From the NCBI GenBank assembly GCA_947685225.1, contig CANTUV010000009.1, forward strand, positions 7,874,001-7,938,000: a DNA stretch of 64,000 nt. The letters are read 5' to 3'. Position 1 is the stretch's first letter. The number at the start of each line of letters is the position of its first letter. Shown in pieces: positions 20,029 through 33,378 of this stretch. A model generated the notes under the pieces. That model searched no databases. It saw only the letters and a list, made by a program, of their open reading frames with translations, and was not told where the DNA came from. The stretch is from Garcia nutans. Its lineage: Eukaryota; Streptophyta; Magnoliopsida; Malpighiales; Euphorbiaceae. The position numbers and the translations under genes were made by a program.

Positions 20029-22154
20029 TGTAGACCCTTAATTTTTGACCCGGTCCGGTCCAATATATTTTAATTAGTCCAAAATAATTTTTGTGTTGTC
20101 CGATATATTTTAGTTAGTCCAAAATAATTTTTATGGTATCTTAATTAATTTTAATATTTATTTTAGTAAAAAAATGGTGAAATGAATAAAAATTCAAAAA
20201 TAATAAAAAATAACAAAAAAAAATCTTCGCCGAAAGTCAGCGCGGGCCCGTGGGCATTTCGCTCGCAAGAAACTCCTGTGGGCGAAATGGCCTACGGGCC
20301 CGTTCCGTTGCTGCGGCAGTTTTTTTCGCCAGCGCAGTTTTTCCGCAGTAGTTTTTTTTTTTGCCAGTAAAATTTTTCCGACGCAAATTTTTTGAAACCT
20401 AATACAATTAGGTTTTGGTTTCCTTTTCTTATTCAATAAAGATGTCGTGAATAATTATGAATGAAGGATATAAAACCTCTATAAATATGGACTAAAAAAA
20501 TGGGGGGCGAAAAAGAGAAAAGTGGACAGAAGCTTGGAACAAAATTGATCCGAAATTGAGTAGGAAAGGGAGTAAATCAAGCTGATTTTTTTGAGGGAGC
20601 AGAAAAACGATTTAAGCAATTCAAAGGCAAAAAAGACTTGTCTTTGACCTTGTTCATCCAAGAAGCAATTTTTGGTGAAACTTACAAAATAAGGTTTGAA
20701 TTCTTAATTTCTTTTTTTTTTCACAGTAGCTTAATCATCACTTTGTTTCTTTTAATTAAAAAATTTTAGGACCTCAATTCACTTTTTCTATGGCTTAAAA
20801 ATCTTAAATCGTAGCTTTATTTTCTTAAAGTTTAAAGATATTAGTTTTGTTTCTTCAAAACCCCAAAACCAAAATTTATTTTCCAAATTTTCAAAACTCT
20901 AAATTGTATTCTGTTTCCTTCCGAAAGACTTAAAAACATCTTTTTTGCTTTTATAAATTTTAAATTGTGTTGTTTATCTTCATAAAACTTCATAAAATTA
21001 TCAATTGATTTTGCAAATCCTAAAAATAACTCATTACCCGAAACCCTAAATTCAAAAATCCTAAAACCATAATTCAACTCCAAAACCTAAAATAGTGAAC
21101 CCTAACCTCCTTAAAACCTTAAACCTTAATTTTTTCCTAAACTCTAATCCTTTAAATTTTAAAAAACCATATAAACACAGATATTTAATTTTACACAGTA
21201 AGCTTGAAACCATAATTCAATGAATAGCCATAAACCACAAATCAAAAATGTTTTAAAGTGTCCAAACCCTAGTTTCATGATTTCACCATTCAAATATTAA
21301 TTTAGTTAATCAAAGAGCTTTATCAATCTTTTAAAACATAAAACCTTAATCTATTTTAGTTTCTTAAAAAACTCACAGTAGCTATAATTTAGACTTTTAT
21401 TTGCTTTATTCAATTCTATATTTTATTCTTTGATTTATTTTATATGCTTTAATTTATTTAAGTTCAATGCTTGGTTTATTTTATTTATCATGGATGGATG
21501 TTTACTTTCTATTGATATTTAATATATTTGATGAATGATTTATTTATGATGAATGATTATTTACTTTTATCAATTTATTTAGATTTATAAATATTGTAAG
21601 AGGTATGTTTCCACTTGGTGGGTACCTCATTAGTTAAATATCATGTAATTTAATTTGCTTTTCTATTTTAGAACCAATGTAAAGGACATGTTTCTAACTT
21701 TCAGTGGGTGTCCTATTTAGGCATGAGATGTAAGGACATGTTTCCATCCTTGGATGGATGTCCATTTATTTGCTTTGTTTGGACATTGCTTTGATTTTAA
21801 TATAATGATGCTTTCTTTCAATTATTGTGTGTAATATGGATAATATTATTATACTTAAGAATTTTATAATATTAAGACCTGTAAAAGAGGTTGGTTCCAA
21901 TGAACCGGGCGTTGTGGGGGTTCTGGGCCATTTCTCACCTTCCCCACACATACCCAACTTTCCGAACCCATTAGGGGGTTGGGGATTCCTTAGGAATCAA
22001 GTCATCCACCCCTTTCTTTTTTTTCCGGCCCGTCCGGGTGGCGACTCCATTTTCTCCAAACTTAGGTCCGTGTTCTCTAAGGCCCCGAGCCTAAACAGTG
22101 CCGAAGTCGCAAGAACCATTCCACCGGGAGTGGGGGCGAAAATTCCCGCTCACA
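20029..22154 (+). mobile_element. 3' LTR of Tat-B (2126 bp)
   Basis: It starts TGTAGACCCTTAATT and ends CCCGCTCACA, the reverse complement of the Tat-A LTR ends. The TATA box CTATAAATA is at 20479-20487. The block GTGGGCATTTCGCTCGC and GGGCGAAATGGCC near 20250-20310 is the GC-rich U3 segment. The likely target duplication is ATACT (22155-22159), but its partner lies outside the window. It was inserted in the copia fragment that follows. Confidence 0.9.
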
Positions 22155-22214
22155 ATACTCATGCATCCGATTTGGATGAGAATTTTCTGAGGTTGTCCTT
22201 GGTATTTTAATATA

Positions 22215-23285
22215 AAGCATTTGCATCCAAATATTCTAAGGTATGAAATTTTTTTATTTTCTTCCATTTTTCGATAGCTTATAGGAAGTTTTGGTCATTA
22301 AAGGTCTTTTGAAAACTCAATTTGAAATATAACATACCGATATTAATGGCTTAAGCCCAAAAGTAAGAAGGTAGAGTATTCTTATTAAGCATTATTCTAT
22401 TCATTTCAACCAATGTTCAATTTTTCCTTTTCACCACACCATTTTGTTGTGGTATCCAAGGAGCAAAAAAATTATGTGAAATACTAAATTCATTACAAAA
22501 GTTTTCAAAATCTTCATTTTTAAATTCTTTGCCATGATCACTTCTAATAGAGGTAATCACATAGCCTTTTTCATTTTGAACTGTCTTTACAAAAAATTTA
22601 AAATTATTGAAAGCATCATTCTTACAAGAAAAAAAATTAACCCCAGTAAATCTAGAGTAGTCATCAACAAGTATAAATGCATAAAACTAATGACTTAAGC
22701 TATCAACTCTATTTGGCCCAAATAAGTCCAAATAAATTAATTCTAAAGGTCTAGATGTAATTTTAAATTGGAAAGTACTTTTGTGTTGCTTCCCAAGTTG
22801 ACATGGTTCACATATCTTATCTTTATAGAATTTCATCTTGGGTAACCCATCCATAAGTTCATCCATGCTTAGACATTGAAGTTGGTCCATACTAGTATGT
22901 CTTAATCTTCTATACCAAAGCCAAACATCATTGCTTATATTAACTAAATATTCAAAAGCATTATTAGAGTGTAGGTCAATTTTATAAGTATTGCCAATTC
23001 TACATCATTTGGACGCAAGTTCACAATTAAAAGAGGTAATTTGGCATCCTTTTGAGTCAAAATTGACATTGTATCCCTTACAACATAATTGACTAACACT
23101 AAGGAAATTGTGTTTCAAGCCATCAATTTACCACAGATCATCGATTAAACTTTTACCTAATATGCCAATGGAACCGATCCTTATAATTTTACCTTTAGTA
23201 TTGTCAATAGGTAGATTATCAATGGTTCCTTTATAAATTAATCTGTCGACCATAAGTTCCCTCTTATTGCAAATACTCATCCCAT
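22215..23285 (-). pseudogene. Ty1/copia polyprotein fragment (pre-integrase and integrase)
   Basis: Minus-strand reading from 23285: a protease-to-GAG-pre-integrase stretch (LKHNFLSVSQLC), a decayed zinc-binding start (WYRRLRHTSMDQLQCLSM), ICEPCQLGKQHKSTF, and the integrase core: LELIYLDLFGP (first Asp), SIRSDHGKEFKNEDFENFC (second Asp), and IPQQNGVVKRKN where the catalytic Glu normally lies. The Glu is Lys here (AAA for GAA), and stops and frameshifts are present. Copia order places integrase before RT; no RT is seen because the downstream part was displaced by Tat-B. Non-functional relic. Confidence 0.85.
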
Positions 23286-24129
23286 TTTTTTTTAATTCTT
23301 TTAAATGTCACCCCTTTGTTACTTCAAGTTTTAAGAAACAATCTACTTAGGACCCTGTATATATCATACCTTATATTCCACATCTTATCTAGTAACTCAT
23401 ATAAGGGTGGAAGTAAAAAGGAATCCCTCGTAGATATGTATGTCAATTCTAAACCCATCCAACCAGACAATTTCTTAAAAAAATTTACGAATGCGATTAC
23501 TAAAATGTATTCTCATTTTTATCATATGGTCTTTTAGGACTCTGTTTTGCTTTAGGTCTAGCTTAATGCTCAACTGTGCGTGCCACCATGGGAGTCCTTA
23601 CAAAAGGAGCCATTTTCTATAACATTTCACAGAAAATAAAGGTTGGAAATGATAATTGTACATAATAGTATAATTAAAAATGATAAAAAAAAAACATGAA
23701 CTTTATTAAAATTGGCATAAAAATATATACAAAATATATTTTACTAGCTTCAATAATTTTCCATGAAGGAAAAAATTTTTCAAGTGAAATAAATTTCTTA
23801 ATTAAAAATAGTGTTCTAAAAAATCAATTTTTACAGTGACCAAAAAATTAAATAAAAATCACCAAAAAATTGTAACAAATGATTCTGAGCTGATCTATGA
23901 AAAAACAACAAAAAATGAGGTTTAAAAGAGGCTAAACAGAGGAAAAATATTTTGGCCAACCAGAAGCTTCCATGTGGCAGTGCCTGACACACATGGAGCC
24001 GCTAGGTGGCTCGGAAATAATGCATCATTTTTGTAAAAATACATATCAACTAGTGTGAAATAACATGTCATTTCGCATGAGTATGACTTGTGTTTATGGA
24101 ACAAGTCACGTGCCTAGTGTGTGATTTAA
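23286..24129. other. Unassigned AT-rich DNA
   Basis: About 850 bp between the copia relic and the LINE 3' end. I see no domain, tRNA or clear repeat. The open frame at 23316-23537 has no recognisable motif. Confidence 0.5.
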
Positions 24130-26285
24130 GGTCTGGTTGAGTTTGTACTTACTAGTTTCATGAGGAGACCAAACAAACGATCTTTCTACTCAAAGATGGG
24201 GATGTAAGTTTTTATTCTACAACACATCATAAGCTACCATGACGTCCCTTGCCCAACTCCATAGCCACCATGTCATATGACCTAGGCTGCTTATTAGTAA
24301 AAATCAAAGAGTTCTAATTCTACCAGAGTTTTTAATGAGCTAGTATAAAAACTGAATTACATTTGAGTCCATCTTCTAGAATTAATGCATCACCAATGTT
24401 GTTTAGCATCAACTACTTGAAGTTTAGAGAGAAGAAGTTCTAGGCTGGAGTTTTGGCCAAAAGAGAGAGCTAAACTTTAAAGAAATTACAATATCTCAAA
24501 ACATGAACGATGCTTTCAACTTTAGCACCACAACCAAGTACAATAAGTTTCAGTTGTGATATTCCTTCTTATTCTATCATCCTTAGCAAGAAATTTTCCA
24601 TTAAAGGCAAGCCAAACTAAGGTGTTCACTGTAAGGTGCCCACTCCAATTCCATATCAATTTCAACTACCTATCCAAAACACTATAAGAGTCTTCCACCA
24701 ATAACTTAGTTGCACTTTTAATAGAGAAGTTTCCATTAAGAGAAAGGGACCTAAATACCTCATTGGCTCTATCATTTAGCCTTGGAGGAATTAGGGAGGC
24801 AATGGCAAGAATCATACTATTAGGAAGAAGAGGAACAAGTGAACCCTTATCTAGGAACCATCATCTAGCACATAATCACATACCTTACCAATTTAATTGA
24901 TCTATTGGAATAAGACAATTTGTATAATTAACAAGCAGAGCTACATCATCAATCCATCTATCCATCCATAATTAGATTTACTTGCCATTAAACAATCCAT
25001 TGAACACAATCTCGTGTGTGAGCCCATTATTCATTCATGGCTTTCTAAGGGGGAAAAGCATTCAAAGTACACAAGGCTTTTGGGAAATGAGGACCTTCTA
25101 ACCTATACTTAGCCTTAAGAACTCCTACCCATAGCTAGTTCAAATTAGACATGATAGACCAATTGAGTTTCATTAGAAAGGCAACTTTCATTACACTCAA
25201 GTTTTAAGACCAAGGCCCCCTCCGTCTTTAGGTTGACACACTTGTCTACAATTAACTATGTTAATTGTATTTTTCCCTTCATTTTTTCCCCAAAGAAAAG
25301 ACTAACAATTCTTCTCAATAGCGTTAGAGGTTGCCACAAGTAATGGGGTAGTTGGCATGAAATAATAAGGAATGCTTTGGATTACATGTTTAGAGAGGTT
25401 TAAATGACTAGCAAAAGTAAGGTTTAAGGAAGACCACCGCTAAAGCTGATTATATACCCAATCTAGAATGTTAGAATAAGTAACTCTATTGATTTTGGTG
25501 TAGAGAATGGGTATATAAAGGTAGGTTCCTATTTCAACCATAGCATTAAAGTCCAATTCCTAACTTATTTGTTTCCCAATTTCATATAGTACTTTATTTG
25601 AAAATGCTTTTGCTTTGGCACTACTTACCACCTAACCCAAGCTAGCACAAAACTTCTTTCTATATCCTAAACCACTAAAGCATATTTCAATGAAGTCTCA
25701 ACAAATATGAGAACATCGTTAGCAGAAAAAATAAATGTGTAAGAGGTTCTCCATGTTTACCTAGTCAAATGGGCTTTCATTCCTCCAACGTTTATTGACT
25801 AATAGCATGGGTAAGTCTCTCTGTATAAAGAATAAATAATTAGGGGGAGAAAAGATCACTTTAATGAACACTGCTCATTGGACAAAAGAGTTTGTAAGTT
25901 CACCATTCCATAGGATCTGAATGGATGTAGACTGAACACTCTTCATAGTCACAACTCTCATGAAGTTTGGGATGCCAGTTTCTATAAGAGTCTCAAAAAT
26001 AAATTGCCAACTAACTTTCATCATAGGCTTTTTCAAGATTACTTTTAAGGACCATGTATCTCTTTTTGTGCTTCAATTATCTCATAGAATGGATGAACTC
26101 TTGTGTGATTACAATGTTAGTTGTGATGTGTTGTCCAAGCATAAAACTAGTTTGATTATGGATAACCAGCATAATGGATCTCAACTGATTTGCAATGTCC
26201 TTGGTGATAATCTTCATTATAACATTACATAAAGTAATTAGCCTAGATTGGGAGATGTATTATAGAGTTTCCACCTTTTGCAAAA
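24130..26285 (-). pseudogene. LINE-1 reverse transcriptase and zf-RVT region
   Basis: On the minus strand below 26280 the LINE RT shows as TNIVITQEFIHSMR, then LEKAYD, and YRNWHP. Near 25680-25730 the catalytic box FADD reads SAND within SANDVLIFVETS, so the active site is lost. Near 24520-24620 the zf-RVT block appears: VWLAFNGKFLAKDDRIRRN and TTETYCTWLWC. Frequent stops and frameshifts show long inactivity. The upstream break at 26285 is the CAAAA target site of chromovirus Chr-1; the sequence resumes at 34670. Confidence 0.82.
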
Positions 26286-27077
26286 TGTAACACCCTTATA
26301 TCTCTATACGTACAATACATACACCCCTTATATATAAAATACGTTAATAAAATATGAAAATGTCATCATTACCTGTAATTTAAAATTTACCATATTTATA
26401 AGAAAATATTTTAAATCTTATAATGTACTTTAATAATTAAATAAAATATTCATTAGTAGATTAAATATAAAAAATTGCATAGTTTAAGGAAAAATCTCTG
26501 GAAAAAATTTGCAAGAGTTTTGTCTGTAATTTGAAAATTCCAAAAATTCAATTACACAACATGCATTCAATTTTACTCCCGAAATATAATAATAATTTCA
26601 TAAAACCTCCATCTAGAAACAATATTCCAATAGTCTCAACAATTGAGCCAAAACTTCATATTGAATATATATACACACATTCATACATATAATTTATCAA
26701 TATATGTTTAGAATACATACAATGTATTTACTAAAATACACAATATTGTAATTAATACATGTATGCTAACCTTGGAACTGTTGGACTCGTGGAAAAATTA
26801 ATGCTTCAATCACAAACTAACTTTGGTCACTCTATTCTGTAGTTCCGTCACCTACACGATACATTCAACCGCACTAAGCAATTTGTTTAGTGTTACATAT
26901 CTTAATAACAATAAACAATTAAAAATAAAGACCACTACACAACGCATCACATATTTCCAAATGATACTTAAGGTTTCATAGGCCCTAACACCAAACACCT
27001 CAGTAGCTTATACATGCACACATTCTCATACACACACACGTTGGGCCCAACCAATTTTTGCACCCAAAAAATTTAAT

Positions 27078-27370
27078 TTACATCGACATCGGGGCAAGTG
27101 CCACATCAATCACTTGAAGGCTGCCTCTATAGACATCGAGGCCAGTGTCAAATCATCACCCATAGGTCGTCTCTAATGACATCGAGGCTAGTGTCAAATC
27201 ATCAATTGTAGGCTGCCTCTATTGATACCAAGGGTAAGTGTCACTTAAATCACCTGAAGACCGCCCTCTCTAGACACCAGAGATAAAGTGTCTATCATCA
27301 CCCGAAGGCCGTTTCCTCAGCATAAATACACTCAACACTAGTGTATCTCACCCGAAGGCATAAATTCACC
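27078..27370 (-). repeat. Approx. 50-bp tandem repeats in Chr-1 3' LTR
   Basis: About five units contain GACATCGAGGC(C/T)AGTGTCAAATCA and CC(C/T)GAAGGC. The same array lies in the 5' LTR and, inverted, in the solo LTR 40056-42539 (near 41640-41760), so it is a conserved part of this LTR family. Confidence 0.75.
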
Positions 27371-29048
27371 ATGACCTACTGTTGGCAAGTTGACTCAACT
27401 ATACCAATAACAACTTTTCATAATCATTCCACATTATACAATAAACACATTTTCTCTTTTGCATACCTATTTCACATTCACAATACAAAATCATGATTCA
27501 CATTCACAATGTGACCCAATTCCACATAATTTATCACATATCTCAAACATCACCATTTCCATTTAAACATTCAAAACATATTGCACATATTCATTACCAT
27601 TTAACCCTCACTTCACAACAATCATGAGTCACATCCACAATGTGACTCATTCCACATATTTTATCTCATCACAAACACATTGCATCAAACATTACCATTC
27701 ACTTATCCATTTTATCATATTTTTACGTAATTGACCATATTTCATCTCTTTTCAAATCCACACATGTATATCCAATTCCCACATTTTTCCCGTACATTAT
27801 ACATATATACAACTGCTGTTTATTATCTTTAATCAATATATTATGACTATGCCCACTCATATATTTTTGTAGATAATAATATTTTATCACCATGTTTCCA
27901 AGTTTCCACATTCATTTTCATATCCTAATTCCTTTGATCAATTTCCTATGTTTCTCACCATACTTCCTCACATTGCATATAATTTAACTCATATACATAC
28001 ATTTTTAAATTATAATCACAATATATCCCATAATCACCAATATTTCCTTAAATTTCCTTATAATAGATAACACTAATACTCTTCATATATTTCAAATCCA
28101 ACCATACTTTTACATTGAACCAATGCTTAAGGAATACTCATCACCTATATCACACAAGACATCATTGTTTCCTTTAACACTCTCACAAACCTTATTTTTC
28201 ACTCTTTTCTACTTTGTTCAAAATTCAACAAATCAAACTTATTTTCATCATTTTAACATGAAATCATTATTCATATGCCAAAATAGTACCAAAACAATTC
28301 AATTTAACAATTATAAACATTTCTTACAAAATCCCTATTTTCACATATTACAACCATAAACATCAACTTTACCTCAATCCACTCATATTACCTTTTTACT
28401 TATAAATTCATAGCATTTACATTATAATAATCCTAATTCATCTCATTTCAATATTTAAAATCACCCAGTTGGAAACCCCATTTATAAATACTCTTTCCAT
28501 AACCCTAAACTTACTCAAACTCATCCATATCAAATTCTAACCAAAGAATCATACCATATACATTAAAATAACATTTAATTATTCCATTTTAACAATTATC
28601 ATCATCCCGTCTAAAACTTAATTTATACAACTTCCCTACATAACCCTATTTTAACCATTTAAGCTCATTTTCACTAACAAACCATCAAATGATCACTTCT
28701 CCGTCATATTAACTCAATTACTAACAATTTGAACAAATAAAACGCACTTTCTCTCTCTAAAATTCCATACATAAACTTAAATGCTTAAAAATAAAGGCTT
28801 TAAAATATATACTTGTTTTCTTGATTCTTTCTTCAAAATCACCTAATTTTCTTGAAATCTTTGCAAAATCTAGTGTATTTGAAGAAGTAATTTCTCTCTC
28901 TCTCCATGAATTTCCGCTCCAAGGAAGAAGAAGGAAAAAGATAGCTTTTCTTTTATTTTCCTTCTTCATTTCTAGGCATTTATATTAATTATTTATTTAT
29001 TTATTTATTATCAATTTCTCCTAACCACACATCTTTTTCCTTCTTTTG

Positions 29049-29054
29049 ACTTTC

Positions 29055-29112
<58 letters not shown>
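29049..29112. repeat. (TTA)n microsatellite
   Basis: About 20 perfect ATT/TTA units near the sense start of the LTR. The other LTR carries a shorter run at about 34269-34316, so length changed after insertion. Confidence 0.95.
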
Positions 29113-29779
29113 TAATTGCTTATTTATTATCCACTTTCCATCCATAAATACTCATGTATATGTCTCTTATATTTAAGGTATATGACTATGTCATTTATAA
29201 TTTATATATACTTTATATAACTAGCACATAAACAATTTATACTTTATGTGTATACAATATGTATTCAACAAATATATATTCAACACATGTGTACAACATG
29301 TGTATATCTTATATATATATTAGGTGTACAATATGTATTCAACACATACAATAGGTATATATTAGGTGTATATTTTGTATAGATAATATATCTTTTATGT
29401 AAACATTAAGCACACACTCATATATACTTCTACCCATGCTTTATAAATTAATCATCAAATACTTATTTAACTTAACTAAAACCACAGATATTATAATTAT
29501 CTCTCCTTAAATAATTTCTTCCTCGAAATTATCCATTAGAAATTCAAATCATTCAAAATTAAGTCAGCTCCAAATTTATGATAAAATTAATTACCACCTC
29601 AATACACTTTTTCTTAACTCTCCTCCTTATGAAGATTCTTAATCATTTTCTTCAATTCTTAAATTAGCACCAAGAACTCTCAATTTTATCAAAACCAACA
29701 TATCACAACTATTTAATGCATTAATAATATCAAGTAAAAAGATTTTACCTTTATCTACATCTGGGTTATCTTGCCTCCT

Positions 29780-30634
29780 CTATAATCCATAAACCCTTTG
29801 TGTAGTCCTACACTCTTCCTGTCTGCCAACTGATGCAGAGCCTTCTCTCTGACTAGATCCTACCCTACCTCTTCTACTACGTCTACCTCCACTAATACTT
29901 GGTCTAGATATACTTGTCCCTGATGCCTAGCTTCAAGTAGCTCTAGGCAATTCCTAACATAATGATCCCTAGATCCACACTTGAAAAAACCCCCTGAGCT
30001 AGGTCCCCAACAAATACCACTATTCATTCTACCATACTGAACACAAGTGGGGGGAACAAATCTCTGAAATAAGGAGGTATGGGTACTAACTACTAATGCT
30101 GCAGACCTAGGTCCCTGCCTCCATCTACCCACATGCTCCTGACTCTCTCCTATACTCTGCAAAGAATCCTCTCGTCCTCTCTTGTGAGATGATGTCTCTA
30201 CCTCAATCTAAGATCTCTTGGCTCTACTCTCCTCTACCCTATCTATAGCTGCAAGCCCCTGGGCCTTCTACACTAATTTGGAGAAGGGACAGAGCATAAT
30301 CAAATTTCATTTATGTAGTAGCCTATAACTGGACAAATACCCTCTCCACCCTATCTAGCCACTAATCTGCCTCGGCTGGGTCTACAGTACCAAAGAAATC
30401 TACAGCCTCTTATTTTCTCAACTTGTCATACTTCATAGTCTACAATTGCTGCTGCTGCTGCACTGGGGCCGAATGGAGCAACTCTACCATCACATGAATC
30501 CATCCTGGAGGACCCTGCACCTCAGGTCTAGCTAACCAAGAAGCCTTTCCATCATCAACTCTACCTTTAGATCCATCCTCACCTAGAGCCATACTCCCTA
30601 CACTATCCTCTGATCTGCATCCTGCAGACACCAT
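29780..30634 (-). pseudogene. Gag remnant of Chr-1
   Basis: The start is probably the ATG at 30634. A Gln run (VQQQQQL) and a decayed DFFGTVDPAEAD..WLDRVERVF block match the Gag N-terminal part of Tekay/Del chromoviruses (FxGTxDPxxADxWL). Then comes the C-terminal zinc knuckle FFKCGSRDHYVRNC, where the first Cys of CxxCxxxxHxxxxC is Phe. The middle of Gag is shortened, and after RVYGL, which resembles the protease entry, the sequence passes to the element end without pol. Stops and a frameshift are present. Confidence 0.75.
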
Positions 30635-30787
30635 TTCACCCTATATTTGTATCAACAAATTCTTATTACCCCATTAGATATCAATTTAAGTGTCAGCGCA
30701 TATACATGCATTAAAACTTAATTTATATTTTAAATTTTTTCCTCTCTTTCTTTCAAAACCCACCTAGGTCTAGAATCTCAAACCCAA

Positions 30788-30799
30788 GCTCAGATACCA
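30788..30799 (-). promoter_or_regulatory. Primer binding site of Chr-1 (initiator tRNA-Met type)
   Basis: The minus strand reads TGGTATCTGAGC, one base off the common TGGTATCAGAGC, seven bases after the LTR end. This confirms minus-strand polarity. Confidence 0.85.
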
Positions 30800-32415
30800 A
30801 AATAAATGTAACACCCTTATATCCCTTATACATATAATACACAAACTCTTTATATGTAAAATACATTTATATAATATGAAAGTGTCATCATTACCCATCA
30901 TTTAAAATTTACCATATTTATAAGAAAACATTTTAAGTCTTATAATGTACTTTAATAATTAAATAAAATAATCGTTAGTAGATTAAATATAAAAAACTGC
31001 ATAGTTTAAGGAAAAGTTTCTGGAAAAAATTCGCAAGAGTTTTGTCTATAAGTCAAAAATTTCAAGAATTCAATTGCATAACCTGCATGAAATTTTGCTC
31101 TCGAAATATAATAATAATTTCACAAAACCTCCATCTAGCAAAAATATTCCAATAATCTCAATAATATAGCCAAAACTTCATATTTAATATTTATACACAA
31201 TATATACCTATAATTTCCCAGCATATGTTTAGAATACATACAATGTATTTACTAAAATACATAATATTGTAATTAATACATGTATGCTAACCTTGGCATT
31301 GTTGGTCTTGTGACAAAATTAATGCTTTAATCACAAACTAACTCTGGTCACTCTACTCTGCAATTCTGTCACCTGTTTGATACATTCTACTGCGCTAAGC
31401 AACTTTGCTTGGTAGTATATATCTTAATAATAATAAACAACTAAAAATATAAAAATAAATACTCATCAACATATAAAGACCAATACACAATGCATCACAT
31501 ATTTCGAAAAGATACTTAAGGTTTCATAGACTCTAACACAAAACATCTCACTTGCTTATACATGTACACATTTTCATACACACATACGTTGGACCCAACC
31601 AATTTCTGCACCAAACTAATTTAATTCACCTCGACACCGGGGCAAGTGCCACATCAATCATCTGAAGGTTGCCCTATAGACTTTGAGGCTAGTGTCAGAT
31701 CATCACTAGTAGGTCACCTCTGTTGACACTAAGGCTAGTGTCAAATCATTACCCATAGGCCGCCTCTATTGACACTGAAGGCAAGTGTTACTTAAATCAC
31801 CCGAAGGATACCCTCTCTCGACACTGAAGACAAACTGTCTATCATCATCCAAAGGCCGTCTCCTCAGTATAAATACACTCAACACTAGTGTATCTCACCC
31901 GAAGACATAATACCTCGCCCGAAGGCACAATATTCACGATGACGTACTGTTGGCAAGTTGACTCAACTATACCAACAATAACTTACAATAATCATTCCAC
32001 ATTACACAATAAACACATTTTCTCTTTTGCATACCCATTTCACATTTATAATACAGAATCATGAGTCACATTCACAATGTGACCCAGTTCCACACAATTT
32101 ATCACATATCTATAACATAACCATTTCTATTTACACATTCAAAACATATTGCACATATTCATTACCATTTAATCCTCACTTCACAACAATCGTGAGTCAC
32201 ATCTACAATGTGACTCATTCCACATATTTTATCTCATCACAAACACATTGCATCAAACATTACCATTCACTTATCCATTTTCTCATATTTTTACATAATT
32301 CACCATCATTTTACATTGAACCAGTGGTTAAGTAATACTCATCACCTACATTACACAAGACATCATTGTTTCCTTTAACACTTTCACAAACCTTATTTTC
32401 ACTCTTTTATACTTT

Positions 32416-33378
32416 TTTTTTGAAAAGGGATCAAAAACTTTCTAAACTTTACCAAGTAGCTCAGTGATAGCGACAGGTAACCTGTGCGTCTGAACCCGAC
32501 TTGGCAAAGTCGAAAAGGTTGATCATATTTATTTATATCTTATATATGGTAAACCAGAAATATCTGAGAGTACAATCCCCTTGAGTATACGGGGCAAAGA
32601 AGCAAAAGAAACAAAACTACAAGTTATGGAGTACAACCGACTAAATTTAGCTAAAAAATTAGCTGCTTGATTTGCTTCCCTGAAGACGTGATTGAGACTC
32701 ATCTGATGCTGGTATAGGATCTGTTTTACTTGGGAAGAGTTTCAGAAATTGGGTCTTGTTGCATGAGAAGATCAACACATATTTTAGAATCACTTTCAAC
32801 TTCAATTGAGTCACCATGAAAATATTGTACATACCAATGCAAACTGTGCAACAGAGCTTTTGATTCTGCATCAGTAGGATCCTTAGCACTAAAGAGAAAA
32901 CTTGTCGCTGCAATTACACCAACATGCGAATCCCGTATGATACAGCCACCCACTGAAGAAAATGATGCAAAGAAAGCATCTACATTTAGTTTCACAGTCT
33001 CTTCATGAGGAGGTCTCCACACAATCAACTTAATCCGCAACTGAGCACCAAAGTTATCAGGTAAAAAATCTGCAAGTTGTTGAATTGGGCGTGCAAATTT
33101 GGCAGAAGAATATGCTACTCCCCACCTATAAAAATCTTTTTGGATTTGTTCAATCACAGCCAGTGAATAAAATACCCCACTTCCCCAAGTCAACGTGCAA
33201 TAATTCTTCCAAATGGAATATATAATAAAAGTAGCCAAATATCTTGAAGTAATACCCATGGCAGTCTTTGGTCCAATTCTGATACACCAAGAAACCAATT
33301 CTTGCTTCAGGCTATTCGAAGGGGCAGCTGTAATCTCCAGTGCTTGCTTAAAGAAATTCCAAATAATTTGCACCAAAG
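32416..33378 (-). mobile_element. LINE-2: 5'-truncated LINE inserted in Chr-1 LTR
   Basis: The block is absent from the paired LTR and is flanked by a 10-bp direct repeat TTTATACTTT (32406-32415 and 33379-33388). A T run at its low end equals a minus-strand poly(A) tail. These are classic marks of target-primed insertion with 5' truncation. Confidence 0.88.
32726..33376 (-). pseudogene. LINE-2 C-terminal RNase H-like domain
   Basis: This 216-codon frame is the truncated end of a LINE ORF2. After a linker (VSWCIRIGPKTAMG..LATFIIYSIWKNYC) it shows an RNase H fold of the plant LINE type: KLNVDAFFASFSSVGGCIIR (first Asp), DAESKALLHSLHW (Glu) and IEVESDSKICVDLL (Asp). The visible catalytic acids are kept. 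It is open at the upstream end only because the insertion starts there; the ATG is internal and not a real start. Confidence 0.85.

Larger units (their letters stand above)
26286..29495 (-). mobile_element. 3' LTR of Chr-1
   Basis: This 3210-bp LTR is paired with 30807-34664 over its whole length. It ends next to ATTATCTCTCCTTAAAT, the complement of a purine-rich tract (compare 49721-49737). Open frames inside are not genes. Confidence 0.88.

Noticed and set aside
21827..22210. 127-codon open frame in the Tat-B LTR, with counterparts at 62898-63134 and 52742-52981
   Set aside because: It lies within LTR sequence, is open in different frames on both strands among copies, and resembles no Gag or Pol domain.
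32440..32515. A genuine tRNA gene
   Set aside because: Only a D-arm-like stretch is convincing; the T-arm and acceptor pairing do not close, and the segment is part of a LINE insertion.
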